The notes: generated from the sequence alone by a model not told the origin. A DNA stretch of 64,000 bases from Ensifer adhaerens (GCF_002007205.1 NZ_LAZS01000003.1:41395-105394), one strand, 5' to 3'. Numbered from the stretch's first letter, positions 18,923-29,234 are shown. A program made the numbers and translations.

Positions 18923-19825
18923 ATGGAGTATTTCGTCCAGCAGCTCGTCAACGGGCTGACTCTTGGGTCTATTTATGGTATGATCGCAATTGGTTATACC
19001 ATGGTCTACGGCATCATTGGCATGATCAACTTCGCCCACGGCGATATCTTCATGCTCGGCGGCTTTGCTGCTTTGATTGTCTTTCTGCTTCTCACAACAT
19101 TCATCGGTGGCGTCCCGGTTGTACTCGCTCTTCTGCTGATGATGGTCGTCGGCATGCTGACGGCGGGGCTCTGGAACTGGACGATCGAGAAGGTGGCCTA
19201 CCGGCCGCTGCGCGGTTCGTTCCGGCTTGCGCCGCTGATCACGGCGATCGGCATGTCGATCGCGCTGTCGAACTTCATCCAGGTGACGCAGGGTCCGCGC
19301 AACAAGCCGATCCCGCCGCTCGTCTCCTCGGTCTATGAGGTCTTCGGCATCACCATTTCGCTGAAGCAGATCATCATCATCGTCATCACGGCGATCCTGC
19401 TTTCGATCTTCTGGTATATCGTCAACAAGACGCCGCTCGGCCGCGCCCAGCGTGCGACCGAACAGGACCGCAAGATGGCAGCCCTGCTTGGCGTCGACGT
19501 CGACCGCACCATCTCGGTGACCTTCATCATGGGTGCGGCACTCGCTGCCGTCGCCGGCACGATGTACCTGATGTATTACGGCGTCGTCGTCTTCACCGAC
19601 GGTTTTGTCCCTGGCGTAAAGGCGTTCACCGCGGCCGTTCTCGGCGGCATCGGATCGCTGCCAGGCGCCGTTCTCGGCGGACTGCTGATCGGACTCATCG
19701 AGTCCCTCTGGTCGGCCTATTTCACCATCGACTACAAGGACGTCGCGACCTTCTCCATTCTCGCCATCGTCCTGATCTTCAAGCCGTCTGGCATTCTCGG
19801 ACGACCGGAAGTCGAGAAGGTATAA
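18923..19825 (+). CDS. livH: Branched-chain amino acid ABC transporter permease LivH
   Basis: 300-residue permease with about eight hydrophobic segments; starts [20 protein letters not shown], the classic LivH opening, and contains the [12 protein letters not shown] motif. Start ATG 18923 lies five bases after AGGGGAAG. Followed four bases later by livM. Forms the inner-membrane channel with LivM for leucine/isoleucine/valine or other amino acids (rhizobial Bra/Liv systems are broad). Confidence 0.95.
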   Translation: MEYFVQQLVNGLTLGSIYGMIAIGYTMVYGIIGMINFAHGDIFMLGGFAALIVFLLLTTFIGGVPVVLALLLMMVVGMLTAGLWNWTIEKVAYRPLRGSFRLAPLITAIGMSIALSNFIQVTQGPRNKPIPPLVSSVYEVFGITISLKQIIIIVITAILLSIFWYIVNKTPLGRAQRATEQDRKMAALLGVDVDRTISVTFIMGAALAAVAGTMYLMYYGVVVFTDGFVPGVKAFTAAVLGGIGSLPGAVLGGLLIGLIESLWSAYFTIDYKDVATFSILAIVLIFKPSGILGRPEVEKV

Positions 19826-19829
19826 TTCC

Positions 19830-21215
19830 ATGGCAAATATTGCTTCTACGACTGCAAGCGCCGGCACTGACGTGACGGCGCGGGCCCTGCGCGAGGCTGT
19901 CTTCGCGGGCCTGATTTCCCTCGGTCTCTTCGTGCTGTTCGTCGGTCTCAAGTCCGACCAGAACATCCGCAACGAACTGATCCTCAATCAACGCTGGGGG
20001 CTGCTGGCGATCTTCGTGATCGTTGCCGCTGTCGGTCGGTTCCTGATGGTTGCCTATGTCCAGCCGGCGCTTGCCCGGCGCAAGGCCGCCAAGGCGGAAG
20101 CCGAGGACGTGGCGAAGGAGGAGGGCTTCGTCAGCCGCAACTTCTCGAAGCTGGCAATTGCGTTCCTGCTCGTTTATCCGCCGATCATCGTCGCGGTCTT
20201 CGGCGTGCAGGGCTCGCTGAAGTGGGTCGACAATTTCGGTATCCAGATCCTGATCTACGTGATGCTGGCATGGGGGCTGAACATCGTCGTCGGTCTTGCG
20301 GGCCTGCTGGACCTCGGCTACGTCGCCTTCTATGCGGTCGGCGCCTACTCCTACGCTCTGCTGTCGACCTATTTCGGCCTGTCGTTCTGGATTCTGCTGC
20401 CGGTTGCCGGCATCCTTGCCGCCTTCTGGGGCATGATCCTCGGTTTCCCGGTGCTCAGACTGCGCGGTGACTATCTGGCGATCGTGACGCTCGCCTTCGG
20501 CGAAATCATACGCCTCGTGCTGATCAACTGGACCGAAGTGACCAAGGGGACGTTCGGTGTTTCCGGCATCGCCAAGGCAACGCTGTTCGGCATCAAGTTC
20601 GATGCCTCGAAGGATGGTTTCGCAGCGCTGATGGGCCTGCCGATGTCGTCGGCCTACTACAAGATCTTCCTGTTCTACCTGATCCTGGCTCTCTGCCTGC
20701 TGACCGCCTACGTGACCATCCGGCTTCGCCGCATGCCGATCGGCCGCGCTTGGGAAGCGCTGCGCGAAGACGAGATCGCCTGCCGCTCGCTCGGCATCAA
20801 CACGGTCACCACCAAGCTCACTGCCTTCGCGACAGGCGCGATGTTCGGCGGTATCGCCGGCTCGTTCTTCGCGGTGCGCCAGGGCTTTGTGTCGCCTGAA
20901 TCCTTCGTCTTCCTGGAATCGGCGGTCATTCTGGCCATCGTCGTTCTCGGTGGCATGGGCTCGCTCACCGGTATCGCAGTCGCCGCGGTGGTGATGATCG
21001 GCGGTACCGAAATCCTGCGTGAGCTTTCCTTCCTGAAGATGGTGTTCGGACCGGACTTCACCCCTGAACTCTACCGCATGCTGATCTTTGGCCTGGCCAT
21101 GGTCGTCGTCATGGTCTGGAAGCCGCGCGGCTTCGTCGGATCACGAGAACCGACCGCCTTCCTGCACGAACGCAAGGCCGTCTCCGGCAGCTTCACCAAG
21201 GAAGGGCACGGCTGA
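19830..21215 (+). CDS. livM: Branched-chain amino acid ABC transporter permease LivM
   Basis: 461-residue permease, long form with an extra N-terminal section (two hydrophobic helices and a charged linker, residues about 20-100) ahead of the LivM core ([24 protein letters not shown]). The GGMGSLTG motif is near residue 373. Its stop overlaps the livG start (TGATG at 21213-21217), so translation is coupled. Confidence 0.95.
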   Translation: MANIASTTASAGTDVTARALREAVFAGLISLGLFVLFVGLKSDQNIRNELILNQRWGLLAIFVIVAAVGRFLMVAYVQPALARRKAAKAEAEDVAKEEGFVSRNFSKLAIAFLLVYPPIIVAVFGVQGSLKWVDNFGIQILIYVMLAWGLNIVVGLAGLLDLGYVAFYAVGAYSYALLSTYFGLSFWILLPVAGILAAFWGMILGFPVLRLRGDYLAIVTLAFGEIIRLVLINWTEVTKGTFGVSGIAKATLFGIKFDASKDGFAALMGLPMSSAYYKIFLFYLILALCLLTAYVTIRLRRMPIGRAWEALREDEIACRSLGINTVTTKLTAFATGAMFGGIAGSFFAVRQGFVSPESFVFLESAVILAIVVLGGMGSLTGIAVAAVVMIGGTEILRELSFLKMVFGPDFTPELYRMLIFGLAMVVVMVWKPRGFVGSREPTAFLHERKAVSGSFTKEGHG

Positions 21216-22099
21216 TGGCCCGCGAGACAACGACAATGACAAAAGACCCCATTCTCAAGGTTGAGCACCTGTCGATGCGCTTCGGCGGTCTCATGGCCAT
21301 CAACGACTTCTCCTTCGAAGCCTATCGCGGCGACATCACCGCGCTGATCGGCCCGAACGGAGCGGGCAAGACCACGGTGTTCAACTGCATCACCGGCTTC
21401 TACAAGCCGACGATGGGCATGATCACGATGAAGCAGAAGGCCGGCAAGGAATACCTGCTGGAGCGTCTGCCGGACTTCGAGATCACCAAACATGCCAAGG
21501 TGGCGCGCACATTCCAGAACATCCGGATGTTCTCCGGCCTGACGGTGCTCGAAAACCTGCTCGTTGCGCAGCACAACAAGCTGATGCAGGCGTCGGGTTA
21601 CACCTTCCTCGGCCTTCTCGGCTTCCCGGCCTACCGCCAGGCGTCGCGCGAGGCGATCGACCTTGCCAAGCATTGGCTTGAAAAGGCGTCGCTGATCGAC
21701 CGTGCGGACGATCCGGCCGGTGATCTCTCCTACGGCGCGCAGCGTCGTCTCGAGATTGCGCGTGCCATGTGCACGGGCCCTGAGCTTCTTTGCCTGGACG
21801 AGCCGGCCGCCGGTCTCAACCCGCGTGAATCGCTGGCGCTCAACGAATTGCTGCGGGGTATCCGCGTCGATACCGGCACGTCGATCCTTTTGATCGAACA
21901 CGACATGTCCGTGGTCATGGAGATCTCCGATCACGTGGTCGTCCTGGAATATGGACAGAAGATTTCCGACGGCACACCGGATTTCGTGAAGAACGATCCG
22001 AAGGTCATTGCGGCCTATCTGGGTGTCGAGGACGAAGAGGTTGAAGCGGTGATCGAACAAATCGAGGAAATCGAAGGCGGGCAGGGGGGCACCAACTGA
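21215..22099 (+). CDS. livG: Branched-chain amino acid ABC transporter ATPase LivG
   Basis: 294-residue ATPase: Walker A GPNGAGKTT, signature LSYGAQRRLEIARAM, Walker B LLCLDEPAAGLNP and switch His in LIEHDMSVV. The C-terminus carries an acidic tail (about residues 270-294) richer in Glu than usual. An internal ATG at 21236 is an alternative start. Stop overlaps livF start by one base (22099). Confidence 0.95.
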   Translation: MARETTTMTKDPILKVEHLSMRFGGLMAINDFSFEAYRGDITALIGPNGAGKTTVFNCITGFYKPTMGMITMKQKAGKEYLLERLPDFEITKHAKVARTFQNIRMFSGLTVLENLLVAQHNKLMQASGYTFLGLLGFPAYRQASREAIDLAKHWLEKASLIDRADDPAGDLSYGAQRRLEIARAMCTGPELLCLDEPAAGLNPRESLALNELLRGIRVDTGTSILLIEHDMSVVMEISDHVVVLEYGQKISDGTPDFVKNDPKVIAAYLGVEDEEVEAVIEQIEEIEGGQGGTN

Positions 22100-22824
22100 T
22101 GACGGCGCCGCTTCTCCAAGTCAAAGCCGTCGAAACCTATTACGGCAATATCCGCGCACTGAGCGGGGTCGATGTCGAAGTTCACCGCGGTGAGATCGTC
22201 TGCCTGATCGGCGCCAACGGCGCGGGCAAGTCGACGCTGATGATGACCATCTGCGGCAGCCCGCAGGCGCGCACCGGTTCGGTCTACTTCGAGGGCCAGG
22301 ACATCACGCGCATGCCGACGCATGAGATCGCACGACTGCGTATCGCCCAGTCGCCTGAGGGACGGCGCATCTTCCCGCGCATGACGGTGTTCGAGAACCT
22401 GCAGATGGGCGCGAGCCTCGACAACCTGAAGCACTTCGACCAGGACGTGGAAAAGGTGTTCACCCTTTTCCCGCGCCTGAAGGAGCGCCAGGCGCAGCGC
22501 GGCGGCACGCTTTCGGGCGGCGAGCAGCAGATGCTGTCGATCGGCCGTGCGCTGATGGCCCGGCCGAAGCTTCTGCTTCTCGACGAGCCGTCGCTCGGTC
22601 TCGCGCCGCTGATCGTCAAGGGCATCTTCGAGGCGATCAAGAAACTCAACAAGGAGGAGGGCCTGACTGTCTTCCTCGTCGAGCAGAACGCCTTCGGCGC
22701 GCTCAAGCTTTCGGACCGCGGCTATGTGATGGTCAACGGACGGGTGACGATGAGCGGCAGCGGCAGGGATCTGCTCGCCAATCCGGAAGTGCGCGCGGCC
22801 TATCTCGAAGGCGGCCGTCATTGA
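22099..22824 (+). CDS. livF: Branched-chain amino acid ABC transporter ATPase LivF
   Basis: 241-residue ATPase with Walker A GANGAGKST, signature LSGGEQQMLSIGRAL and Walker B LLLLDEPSLGLAP; the QSPEGRRIFPRMTV segment is characteristic of LivF. Coupled to livG by a one-base overlap. Pairs with LivG to energise LivHM. Confidence 0.95.
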   Translation: MTAPLLQVKAVETYYGNIRALSGVDVEVHRGEIVCLIGANGAGKSTLMMTICGSPQARTGSVYFEGQDITRMPTHEIARLRIAQSPEGRRIFPRMTVFENLQMGASLDNLKHFDQDVEKVFTLFPRLKERQAQRGGTLSGGEQQMLSIGRALMARPKLLLLDEPSLGLAPLIVKGIFEAIKKLNKEEGLTVFLVEQNAFGALKLSDRGYVMVNGRVTMSGSGRDLLANPEVRAAYLEGGRH

Positions 22825-22848
22825 TCGGCCGCACCTGGAGCAAGTGAC

Positions 22849-23193
22849 ATGCAGGGAATTCTCTACGAAGAAGCGTCGATCTGGCAGTTTCTTTTCATAA
22901 GCTGCGTGCTTGGCGGCTGGACCGCCTGGCGCACGGGCAAGAGCGTGGCCGAAAGCTGGGAAGGCATGCCACGCCTGTTGCTCTATGTGGCGTTGCTGGG
23001 ACTGGGCATCCGTTTCGTGCACCACGCCCTCTTCGAAGGCACCATGTTCAGCCTGCAATACTATATCGTGGACACGATCGTGCTTTTGTTGTTTGCTACC
23101 GCAGGTTTCCGGTACTACCGGACCAAGCAAATGACCAATATCTACTATTGGCTCTATGAGAAGGCTTCGCCTTTCTCCTGGAAAGCCAAATAA
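22849..23193 (+). CDS. Small membrane protein of the liv operon (DUF6867-like)
   Basis: 114 residues with about three hydrophobic helices (about 8-27, 38-57, 68-90) and a basic C-terminus. It sits between livF and livK, 24 bases after livF. I recall small membrane proteins of this type being conserved in rhizobial liv operons (DUF6867), with no known function. The ATG at 22849 is preceded by GAGCAAG. It may help assemble or regulate the LivHM permease, but this is only inference from position. Confidence 0.75.
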   Translation: MQGILYEEASIWQFLFISCVLGGWTAWRTGKSVAESWEGMPRLLLYVALLGLGIRFVHHALFEGTMFSLQYYIVDTIVLLLFATAGFRYYRTKQMTNIYYWLYEKASPFSWKAK

Positions 23194-23205
23194 AGGGAAC
23201 AGCGC

Positions 23206-23246
23206 GCGCCGGTCCGCCGCGGCCGGTGCGAAAGAAACACCGGCGC
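23206..23246 (+). promoter_or_regulatory. Alternative hairpins in the livF-X/livK gap
   Basis: GCGCCGGT (23206-23213) can pair with ACCGGCGC (23239-23246), while GCCGGTG (23222-23228) can pair with CACCGGC (23238-23244). The two stems share their right arm and exclude each other. They lie 60-100 bases before livK. Likely role is mRNA stability or differential expression of the abundant binding protein. Confidence 0.45.
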
Positions 23247-23308
23247 AACTATGGTGGGCATTGCGCAGGTTGGTAACGAGACCCGCTCGGATAATTGGGA
23301 GTAACAAG

Positions 23309-24427
23309 ATGAAAAAGTCTCTTCTGTCGGCGGTCGCGCTGACGGCTATGGTTGCCTTCAGCGGCAGCGCCTGGGCTGATATTCTCGTTGGTGTCGCCGG
23401 CCCGCTGACTGGCCCGAACGCCGCCTTCGGCGCACAGCTCCAGAAAGGTGCAGAGCAGGCCGCTGCCGACATCAACGCGGCTGGCGGTATCAATGGGGAA
23501 CAGATCAAAGTTGTGCTCGGCGACGACGTTTCGGACGCCAAGCAGGGCGTTTCGGTCGCCAACAAGTTCGTCGCTGATGGCGTGAAGTTCGTTGTCGGTC
23601 ACTTCAACTCGGGCGTGTCCATCCCGGCTTCGGAAGTCTATGCCGAAAACGGCATCCTGCAGATCACGCCGGCCTCCACCAACCCGCAGTTCACCGAGCG
23701 CGGTCTCTGGAACACCTTCCGCACCTGCGGCCGTGACGACCAGCAGGGCGCAGTTGCCGGCGCCTTCCTCGCCGCCAACCACAAGGACGCGAAGATCGCC
23801 GTCATTCACGACAAGACCCCTTATGGTCAGGGCCTTGCCGACGAAACCAAGAAGTCGATGAACGAAGCCGGCCTCAATGAAGCCCTCTATGAAGGCATCA
23901 ACACCGGCGACAAGGACTTCTCGGCTCTCATCGCCAAGATGAAGGAAGCCGGCGTCTCGATCGTCTACTACGGCGGTCTGCACACCGAAGCTGGCCTGAT
24001 CATGCGCCAGATGAAGGACCAGGGCCTCAAGGCAACCCTGATGTCGGGCGACGGTATCGTTTCGAACGAACTGGCCTCGATCGCCGGCGACGCCGTTGAC
24101 GGCACGCTGATGACCTTTGCTCCGGATCCGCGCAAGAACCCGGCTGCCAAGGAACTCGTCGAGAAGTTCCGTGCCGCCGGCTTCGAACCGGAAGCCTACA
24201 CGCTCTACGCTTACGCCGCTCTCCAGGTCATCGCTGAAGCCGCGAAGGCTTCCGGCGGCAACGACCCGCAGGCAGTTGCTGAAGCCGTCAAGGCAAAGGG
24301 TCCGTTCAAGACCGCGATCGGCGACCTCGGTTATGACGAAAAGGGCGACATCACCCGCCCGGACTACGTCATGTACACCTGGAAGAAGGGCGAAGACGGC
24401 AAGTACAGCTACTTCCAGAACGAGTAG
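23309..24427 (+). CDS. livK: Branched-chain amino acid ABC transporter substrate-binding protein
   Basis: 372-residue periplasmic binding protein with a Sec signal peptide ([19 protein letters not shown], cleavage probably after SAWA at residue 23) and the Leu/Ile/Val-binding fold ([19 protein letters not shown]). Start ATG 23309 with GGGAG upstream; the frame is open from 23156 but those residues come from noncoding sequence. It is followed by a strong terminator. Confidence 0.95.
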   Translation: MKKSLLSAVALTAMVAFSGSAWADILVGVAGPLTGPNAAFGAQLQKGAEQAAADINAAGGINGEQIKVVLGDDVSDAKQGVSVANKFVADGVKFVVGHFNSGVSIPASEVYAENGILQITPASTNPQFTERGLWNTFRTCGRDDQQGAVAGAFLAANHKDAKIAVIHDKTPYGQGLADETKKSMNEAGLNEALYEGINTGDKDFSALIAKMKEAGVSIVYYGGLHTEAGLIMRQMKDQGLKATLMSGDGIVSNELASIAGDAVDGTLMTFAPDPRKNPAAKELVEKFRAAGFEPEAYTLYAYAALQVIAEAAKASGGNDPQAVAEAVKAKGPFKTAIGDLGYDEKGDITRPDYVMYTWKKGEDGKYSYFQNE

Positions 24428-24460
24428 TTCTGATTTCGGACCTTGGGTCCGATCTGTTGG

Positions 24461-24491
24461 GCCCGGCGAGCGATCGCCGGGCTTTTCTTTT
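24461..24491 (+). terminator. Rho-independent terminator of the liv operon
   Basis: Nine-base perfect stem (24461-24469 with 24474-24482), GCGA loop, then TTTTCTTTT. It is 34 bases after the livK stop. Confidence 0.9.
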
Positions 24492-24617
24492 GCGGGGCGT
24501 TTGCGCGCTGCCTACAGCGCCGCGCGTCTTATCAGACGCGCAAAGGTCGCTGTAACACTTTGATCTGCTACATGTCTTTTCCTTAAATCGAGGACCATTT
24601 AAGGAGACATGCAGTCG

Positions 24618-25070
24618 CTATTTCAGCAAGGTGTCCCTGAGCGACGAGACTTCGGCGCGCAGTCGCTCGATATCGTCGGGGCCGAGCTTTGTCGCTTCGC
24701 CAAGGCTGCGGGGCACATCGATCGCCTTCTGGCGCAGCGCCTTTCCCATCTCCGTCAATTGCACCCGTACCTGCCGCTCGTCCGTCTTGTCGCGCACGCG
24801 GGCGATGTAGCCGGCCGCTTCCAGGCGCTTCAGCATCGGCGTGAGCGTGCTCGATTCCAGGAAGAGCCGCTCGCCGAGGCTGCCGACCGTCTGGTCGTCC
24901 TTCTCCCAGAGAAGCACCATCACCAGATATTGCGGGTAGGTGAGGTCGAGTTCCTCCAGCAACGGCTTGTAGATGCGCGTGAGGGCGTGGTTTGCCGAAT
25001 AGACCGCGAAGCAGAGGAAACTGTCGAGCCTCAGCATCGCATCGTCGTCGTTGGGATTGGTGTCCGTCAT
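24618..25070 (-). CDS. ohrR: MarR family regulator, OhrR type
   Basis: 150-residue winged-helix repressor. The N-terminal segment [20 protein letters not shown] contains the reactive Cys20 region of OhrR proteins, followed by [16 protein letters not shown] and the wing [11 protein letters not shown]. OhrR is oxidised by organic hydroperoxides and releases its operator. Start 25070 with GGAGAAGG upstream. Divergent from the exported hydrolase gene, with three operator-like repeats between them. Confidence 0.9.
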   Translation of the reverse strand: MTDTNPNDDDAMLRLDSFLCFAVYSANHALTRIYKPLLEELDLTYPQYLVMVLLWEKDDQTVGSLGERLFLESSTLTPMLKRLEAAGYIARVRDKTDERQVRVQLTEMGKALRQKAIDVPRSLGEATKLGPDDIERLRAEVSSLRDTLLK

Positions 25071-25105
25071 CGCCTTCTCCTGTCACGCCCTAAAATAAAT
25101 CGTTC

Positions 25106-25118
25106 GCGATATAATCGC
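25106..25118. promoter_or_regulatory. OhrR operator-like repeat 1
   Basis: GCGATATAATCGC, first of three near-identical CGAT-N-TAATCGC elements in the 194-base divergent gap. It lies about 35 bases upstream of the ohrR start, a good position for autoregulation. Confidence 0.6.
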
Positions 25119-25160
25119 AAGGCATTGACACTTGTGCAGCCGCGGTTTAAATGTTTGTGC

Positions 25161-25173
25161 ACGATCTAATCGC
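25161..25173. promoter_or_regulatory. OhrR operator-like repeat 2
   Basis: ACGATCTAATCGC, 54-55 bases from the first repeat and 40 bases before the third. CGAT...ATCG gives near-dyad symmetry. Confidence 0.6.
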
Positions 25174-25200
25174 TAACGATACAAATCATATAAATCGCGC

Positions 25201-25213
25201 ACGATTTAATCGC
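25201..25213. promoter_or_regulatory. OhrR operator-like repeat 3
   Basis: ACGATTTAATCGC preceded by AAATCGCGC, forming an extended inverted repeat with it. It lies about 52 bases before the chloroperoxidase-type gene start. Confidence 0.6.
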
Positions 25214-25264
25214 TAGATATTTAAAAGCAACGCGGCATCGCCGCAGGGAAGAAGGAGCGTTTCC

Positions 25265-26281
25265 ATGAGCAAGGCAATCAGCAAGACCGAGGCCCACAGC
25301 ATCTCTCGCCGCGACGTCCTCTCGGTCGCCCTTGGCGCGGCGGCAACGGCGGCTGCCGTCTCTGCCGTCCATACGCCGGCCAAGGCCGCCGACACATCCG
25401 CAGCAAGTAACAACGCGACAAGCGCAGGTTCGCAAGGCGCTGGTATCTCCGGCAGCCGCATCATCACCCGCGATGGCGTCGAGATCTATTACAAGGACTG
25501 GGGGCCGAAGGATGGCCCGGTCGTCGTGCTCAGCCACGGCTGGCCGCTGTCGTCGGACAGCTGGGAAGCGCAGGCCTTCCATCTCGCCAATAACGGCTTC
25601 CGCGTCGTCACCCATGACCGCCGCGGCCATGGCCGCTCGTCGCAGCCCTGGGACGGCAACGACATGGACCACTATGCCGACGATCTCGCCGATCTGATCA
25701 ACGCGCTCGATCTGAGGGACATCTTCCTGGCCGGCTTTTCGACCGGCGGCGGCGAGATCAGCCGCTATATCGGTCGCCACGGCACCAGCCGGATCGCCAA
25801 GGCCGGTTTGATCTCGGCCGTGCCGCCGCTGATGGTCAAGACCGACAAGAACCCCGGCGGACTGCCGAAGGAGGTGTTCGACGGCCTGCAGGCGGCCAGC
25901 CTCAAGGATCGCTCGAAACTCTACCGCGACATCGCGTCCGGCCCGTTCTTCGGCTTCAACCGCCCGGGTGCGGTCGCGTCTCAAGGCATGATCGACAGCT
26001 TCTGGCTGCAGGGCATGATGGGCGGTCACAAGAACACCTATGACTCGATCGTCGCCTTCTCGCAGACCGACTTTACCGAGGACCTGAAGAAGTTCGACGT
26101 GCCGACCTTGATCATCCATGGCGACGACGACCAGATCGTGCCGATCGATGCGGCGGCGAGAGCCTCGAAGACGCTGGTGCCGCATGCGGAGCTCAAGGTC
26201 TATGCCGGTGCGCCGCACGGCATCACCGACACCCACAAGGATCAGCTCAACGCCGACCTGCTCGCCTTCGCCAAGGCGTGA
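25265..26281 (+). CDS. Exported alpha/beta hydrolase, non-haem chloroperoxidase/perhydrolase type
   Basis: 338 residues. A twin-arginine-like N-terminus ([18 protein letters not shown], residues 14-31) suggests Tat export to the periplasm. The hydrolase domain starts about residue 63; nucleophile Ser in GFSTGGGE, acid in GDDDQIVP, His in [14 protein letters not shown] is the signature of cofactor-free chloroperoxidase/arylesterase enzymes that form peracids or hydrolyse esters. GAAGGAG precedes the ATG. Divergent from ohrR with shared operators, so probably induced by organic peroxides. It ends before a terminator. Confidence 0.92.
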   Translation: MSKAISKTEAHSISRRDVLSVALGAAATAAAVSAVHTPAKAADTSAASNNATSAGSQGAGISGSRIITRDGVEIYYKDWGPKDGPVVVLSHGWPLSSDSWEAQAFHLANNGFRVVTHDRRGHGRSSQPWDGNDMDHYADDLADLINALDLRDIFLAGFSTGGGEISRYIGRHGTSRIAKAGLISAVPPLMVKTDKNPGGLPKEVFDGLQAASLKDRSKLYRDIASGPFFGFNRPGAVASQGMIDSFWLQGMMGGHKNTYDSIVAFSQTDFTEDLKKFDVPTLIIHGDDDQIVPIDAAARASKTLVPHAELKVYAGAPHGITDTHKDQLNADLLAFAKA

Positions 26282-26304
26282 CGCGTCTGACGTCATGACA
26301 AAAG

Positions 26305-26333
26305 GAGGCGCCCGCACCGACGCCTCTTTTTTG
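26305..26333 (+). terminator. Rho-independent terminator after chloroperoxidase-type gene
   Basis: GAGGCG (26305-26310) pairs with CGCCTC (26321-26326), then six T residues; 24 bases after the stop. Confidence 0.85.
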
Positions 26334-26424
26334 CTTTTGTGATAGCTGTTTCGCCTGCCGGGATGGCTGTCGCGCCGCGCCGTTTCGTGCACTATCCTTC
26401 GGCGATTCTGATCCGGAGGCAGGC

Positions 26425-27399
26425 ATGAACTCGAAACCCCGCATACTCGTCACCCGTCGTTGGCCGGCGGCGGTGGAGCAGGTGCTTGCCGAGCGCTTCG
26501 ACGTCACCTTGAACGAGCGCGACGTGCCGATGACGGCTGAAGCGCTGGCCGATGCGCTGCGGACCTACGACGCCGTTCTCCCGACCGTTTCCGACCGGCT
26601 TCCGGCCGAACTCTTCGCGGGGGGCGGTATCCGGGCGAAGATCCTCGGCAATTACGGCGTCGGCTACAATCACATCGACGTCGCGGCCGCCAGGGCCGGA
26701 AACATCGTCGTCACCAATACGCCGGGTGTTTTGACCGACTGCACCGCTGATATCGCCATGACGCTGCTGCTTGCGATCGCGCGTCGGGCAGGCGAGGGCG
26801 AGCGGCAGGTGCGCGCCGGTGTATGGAGTGGATGGCGTCCGACCCACATGATCGGCGGCAAGGTCACCGGCAAGACGCTCGGTATCATCGGCTTCGGCCG
26901 TATCGGCAAGGCGATGGCCAGGCGCTGTCACTTCGGCTTCGACATGGAGGTCGTCTTCTACAACCGGTCACGCATCGACCCGGCGGAAGCGAGCCGTTAC
27001 GGCGCCCGCCAGCTCGACACCGTCGAGGATGTGCTGGAGGTCGCGGACTTCGTGTCGCTGCATTGCCCGGGTGGCGGCGAGAACCGGAACCTGATCAACG
27101 CCGAGCGCCTGGCCCTGATGAAGAAAGGCGCCTATCTCGTCAACACGGCGCGGGGTGACGTCATCGATGAGCCGGCGCTGATTGACGCGCTCGAAAGCGG
27201 CGTCATTCGCGGCGCCGGCCTTGACGTCTTCGAGGCGGAGCCTGACGTGCCGGAACGTCTGCGCACGCTCGAAAACGTCGTGTTGCTCCCGCATTTGGGC
27301 AGCGCCACCGAGGAGACGCGCGTCGCCATGGGCATGAAGGTGGTCGACAATGTCACCGCCTTCTTCGATGGTCGCGAACCGCCGGATCGCGTCGCGTAG
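26425..27399 (+). CDS. D-2-hydroxyacid dehydrogenase (glyoxylate/hydroxypyruvate reductase type)
   Basis: 324-residue NAD(P)-dependent enzyme with cofactor loop GIIGFGRIGKAMARR, catalytic Arg in NTARGDVID, Glu in FEAEPDVP and His in LLPHLGSATEETR. Family members reduce glyoxylate or hydroxypyruvate to glycolate or D-glycerate. GGAGGCAGGC precedes the ATG. Stand-alone gene between a terminator and the urease operon. Link to glycine/serine and one-carbon metabolism is possible but not shown. Confidence 0.92.
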   Translation: MNSKPRILVTRRWPAAVEQVLAERFDVTLNERDVPMTAEALADALRTYDAVLPTVSDRLPAELFAGGGIRAKILGNYGVGYNHIDVAAARAGNIVVTNTPGVLTDCTADIAMTLLLAIARRAGEGERQVRAGVWSGWRPTHMIGGKVTGKTLGIIGFGRIGKAMARRCHFGFDMEVVFYNRSRIDPAEASRYGARQLDTVEDVLEVADFVSLHCPGGGENRNLINAERLALMKKGAYLVNTARGDVIDEPALIDALESGVIRGAGLDVFEAEPDVPERLRTLENVVLLPHLGSATEETRVAMGMKVVDNVTAFFDGREPPDRVA

Positions 27400-27574
27400 G
27401 AGACTGCCTGTTTTCTGCCCAGCGCCTGCATGGAAATGCAGCAGATTGACGATTTTCTTTGCAAAACAATAACTTGACTTGTCGTGCCGCGATGCGGACG
27501 ATAGCGCGAAGACAAGGCGGCGGGCCCGGCGGGCGCTGCGCCGGGGATTGAGGGACACCGCGCGGCGGTCGGGT

Positions 27575-28408
27575 ATGAACAAGGCAGCAAGGATCGCCCC
27601 GCAGAGGGCCTGGGGGAAGGGACGGCTGGTCGCCAAGGCGGCGCTCGGCCAGAGCCGCATTGCCGAGCTCTATCAGGAAGGTTGTGCCAAGATCAGGCTG
27701 CCGAAGACCTTCGACGCGTCCATGGAGGCGGTGCTCATCAATTCCTCCGGTGGCCTCACCGGCGGCGACCGCATGGTCTGGGAAGTGGCGGCAGGGGCCG
27801 GAACCGATGTGACCGTGACGACGCAGGCCTGCGAGAAGATCTACAAGGCGAGCGCCGATACGGTCGAAGTGGCGACCCATATCGAGGTTGCCTCCGGCGC
27901 GCGCGTCGACTGGCTGCCGCAGGAGACGATCCTGTTCGACCGGGCCGCGCTGTCGCGCTCGCTGGAGGTGGAACTTGCCACCGACGCGACGTTTCTCGCG
28001 GTGGAGGCCGTTCTGCTCGGTCGCAAGGCGATGGGCGAGGCGGTGCAAACCGGGCTCTTCCGCGATCGCTGGCGGATCCGTGTCGATGGCAGGCTGCTGC
28101 ATGCGGAGAGCCTGGCGCTATCAGGAGAAGTCGCCAGCCTTGGCCAGCGCAGAGCGGTGCTTGATGGCGCGGCTGCCTTTGCCACGCTGCTCTACGTCGG
28201 TCCGGACTGCGAACTTCATCTGCCACGTCTTCGATCGCTCGTTGAGGGCGAGGCCGGCGTCGGCATCAGCCATTTTCAGGTCGATGGTCGCGACAAGCTG
28301 GTGGCCCGTTTCGTCGCGCCGGATGGGTTCGCGCTCAGAAAAATCCTCATCCCCATTATTTCGCACTTGCGCAAGCAGAAGACAGTGCCGAAAGTCTGGG
28401 TTCTCTAG
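27575..28408 (+). CDS. ureD: Urease accessory protein UreD
   Basis: 277-residue chaperone with the UreD hallmarks [14 protein letters not shown] and [11 protein letters not shown]. Together with UreF and UreG it docks on apo-urease and channels nickel to the active site. Start is the ATG at 27575 ([10 protein letters not shown]), which gives the usual length; the open frame upstream from 27479 is arginine-rich and not family-like. First gene of the urease cluster. A TTGACT at 27474-27479 is a possible -35 element. Confidence 0.95.
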   Translation: MNKAARIAPQRAWGKGRLVAKAALGQSRIAELYQEGCAKIRLPKTFDASMEAVLINSSGGLTGGDRMVWEVAAGAGTDVTVTTQACEKIYKASADTVEVATHIEVASGARVDWLPQETILFDRAALSRSLEVELATDATFLAVEAVLLGRKAMGEAVQTGLFRDRWRIRVDGRLLHAESLALSGEVASLGQRRAVLDGAAAFATLLYVGPDCELHLPRLRSLVEGEAGVGISHFQVDGRDKLVARFVAPDGFALRKILIPIISHLRKQKTVPKVWVL

Positions 28409-28511
28409 GCCATTTCATATTTTTATTGAAACTGTGAAATGATCTAACACATTGAAACTATGTAAATCCTGACGGAAAACCGCTTCGCAGATTTCCAGGG
28501 AATTTGCTTCT
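28404..28511. repeat. Mosaic palindromic repeat, copy 1 (ureD-ureA gap)
   Basis: The gap between ureD and ureA holds an inverted repeat CATTTCA/TGAAATG (28411-28417 with 28435-28441) followed by a block CCTGACGGAAAACCGCTTCG...TTTCC.GGGAATT that recurs in related form at 35029-35080, 51346-51448 and (inverted) at 58384-58500. It resembles rhizobial intergenic mosaic (RIME-like) elements; the family name is from memory. Confidence 0.7.
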
Positions 28512-28531
28512 CGAACAACCGGTGGCGACGC

Positions 28532-28834
28532 ATGAACCTTACCCCGCGCGAAAAGGACAAACTGCTGATTTCCATGGCGGCGATGGTTGCCCGCCGGCGC
28601 CTGGAGCGCGGCGTGAAACTCAACCATCCCGAGGCGATCGCGCTGATCACCGACTTCGTCGTGGAAGGTGCGCGCGACGGACGCTCGGTTGCCGAACTGA
28701 TGGAGGCGGGTGCGCAGGTGCTGACGCGCGATCAGGTGATGGAGGGCATCCCCGAGATGATCCACGACATCCAGGTCGAGGCGACGTTTCCTGACGGCAC
28801 CAAGCTTGTCACCGTGCACGAGCCGATCCGCTAG
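28532..28834 (+). CDS. ureA: Urease gamma subunit
   Basis: 100 residues, the full family length, beginning [22 protein letters not shown] and ending TVHEPIR. Structural subunit of the cytoplasmic (UreABC)3 urease that hydrolyses urea to ammonia and carbamate. Separated from ureD by a palindromic repeat and from ureB by 94 bases. Confidence 0.97.
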   Translation: MNLTPREKDKLLISMAAMVARRRLERGVKLNHPEAIALITDFVVEGARDGRSVAELMEAGAQVLTRDQVMEGIPEMIHDIQVEATFPDGTKLVTVHEPIR

Positions 28835-28928
28835 GCGGCGAGACGACGATGTGGCTTGCGGGCGTGGCCCCGGGCTTTAACCAAGGAAGCAAGCGTGCGG
28901 GCCTCCCAGGCGGCTTGAGGAGAGGATC

Positions 28929-29234
28929 ATGATCCCAGGAGAAATCATCGCGGCTGCCGGAGAGATCGAGCTCAACGCCGGCCTCGAAACGACGACGATC
29001 GAGGTTGCCAATACCGGCGATCGCCCGATCCAGGTCGGCAGCCACTACCATTTCGCCGAAACCAATGCGGGACTGCAGTTCGACCGCAACGCCGCCTATG
29101 GTCGGAGACTCGACGTTCCGGCCGGCACCGCCGTGCGTTTCGAGCCGGGGCAGACGCGTCAGGTGACGCTGATCCCGCTTTCCGGCAAGCGCGAGGTCTA
29201 TGGCTTCCGCCAGCAGGTGATGGGCAAGCTATGA
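28929..29234 (+). CDS. ureB: Urease beta subunit
   Basis: 101 residues with the conserved core [19 protein letters not shown] and [23 protein letters not shown] precedes the ATG. Its stop overlaps the start of the next gene (ATGA at 29231), coupling the structural subunit to an unrelated exported protein. Confidence 0.97.
   Translation: MIPGEIIAAAGEIELNAGLETTTIEVANTGDRPIQVGSHYHFAETNAGLQFDRNAAYGRRLDVPAGTAVRFEPGQTRQVTLIPLSGKREVYGFRQQVMGKL

Noticed and set aside
27400..27574. Sigma-54/NtrC promoter for the urease operon
   Set aside because: I looked for TGGCAC-N5-TTGC and found no acceptable match; only weak TTGACT/TTGACG -35-like elements.
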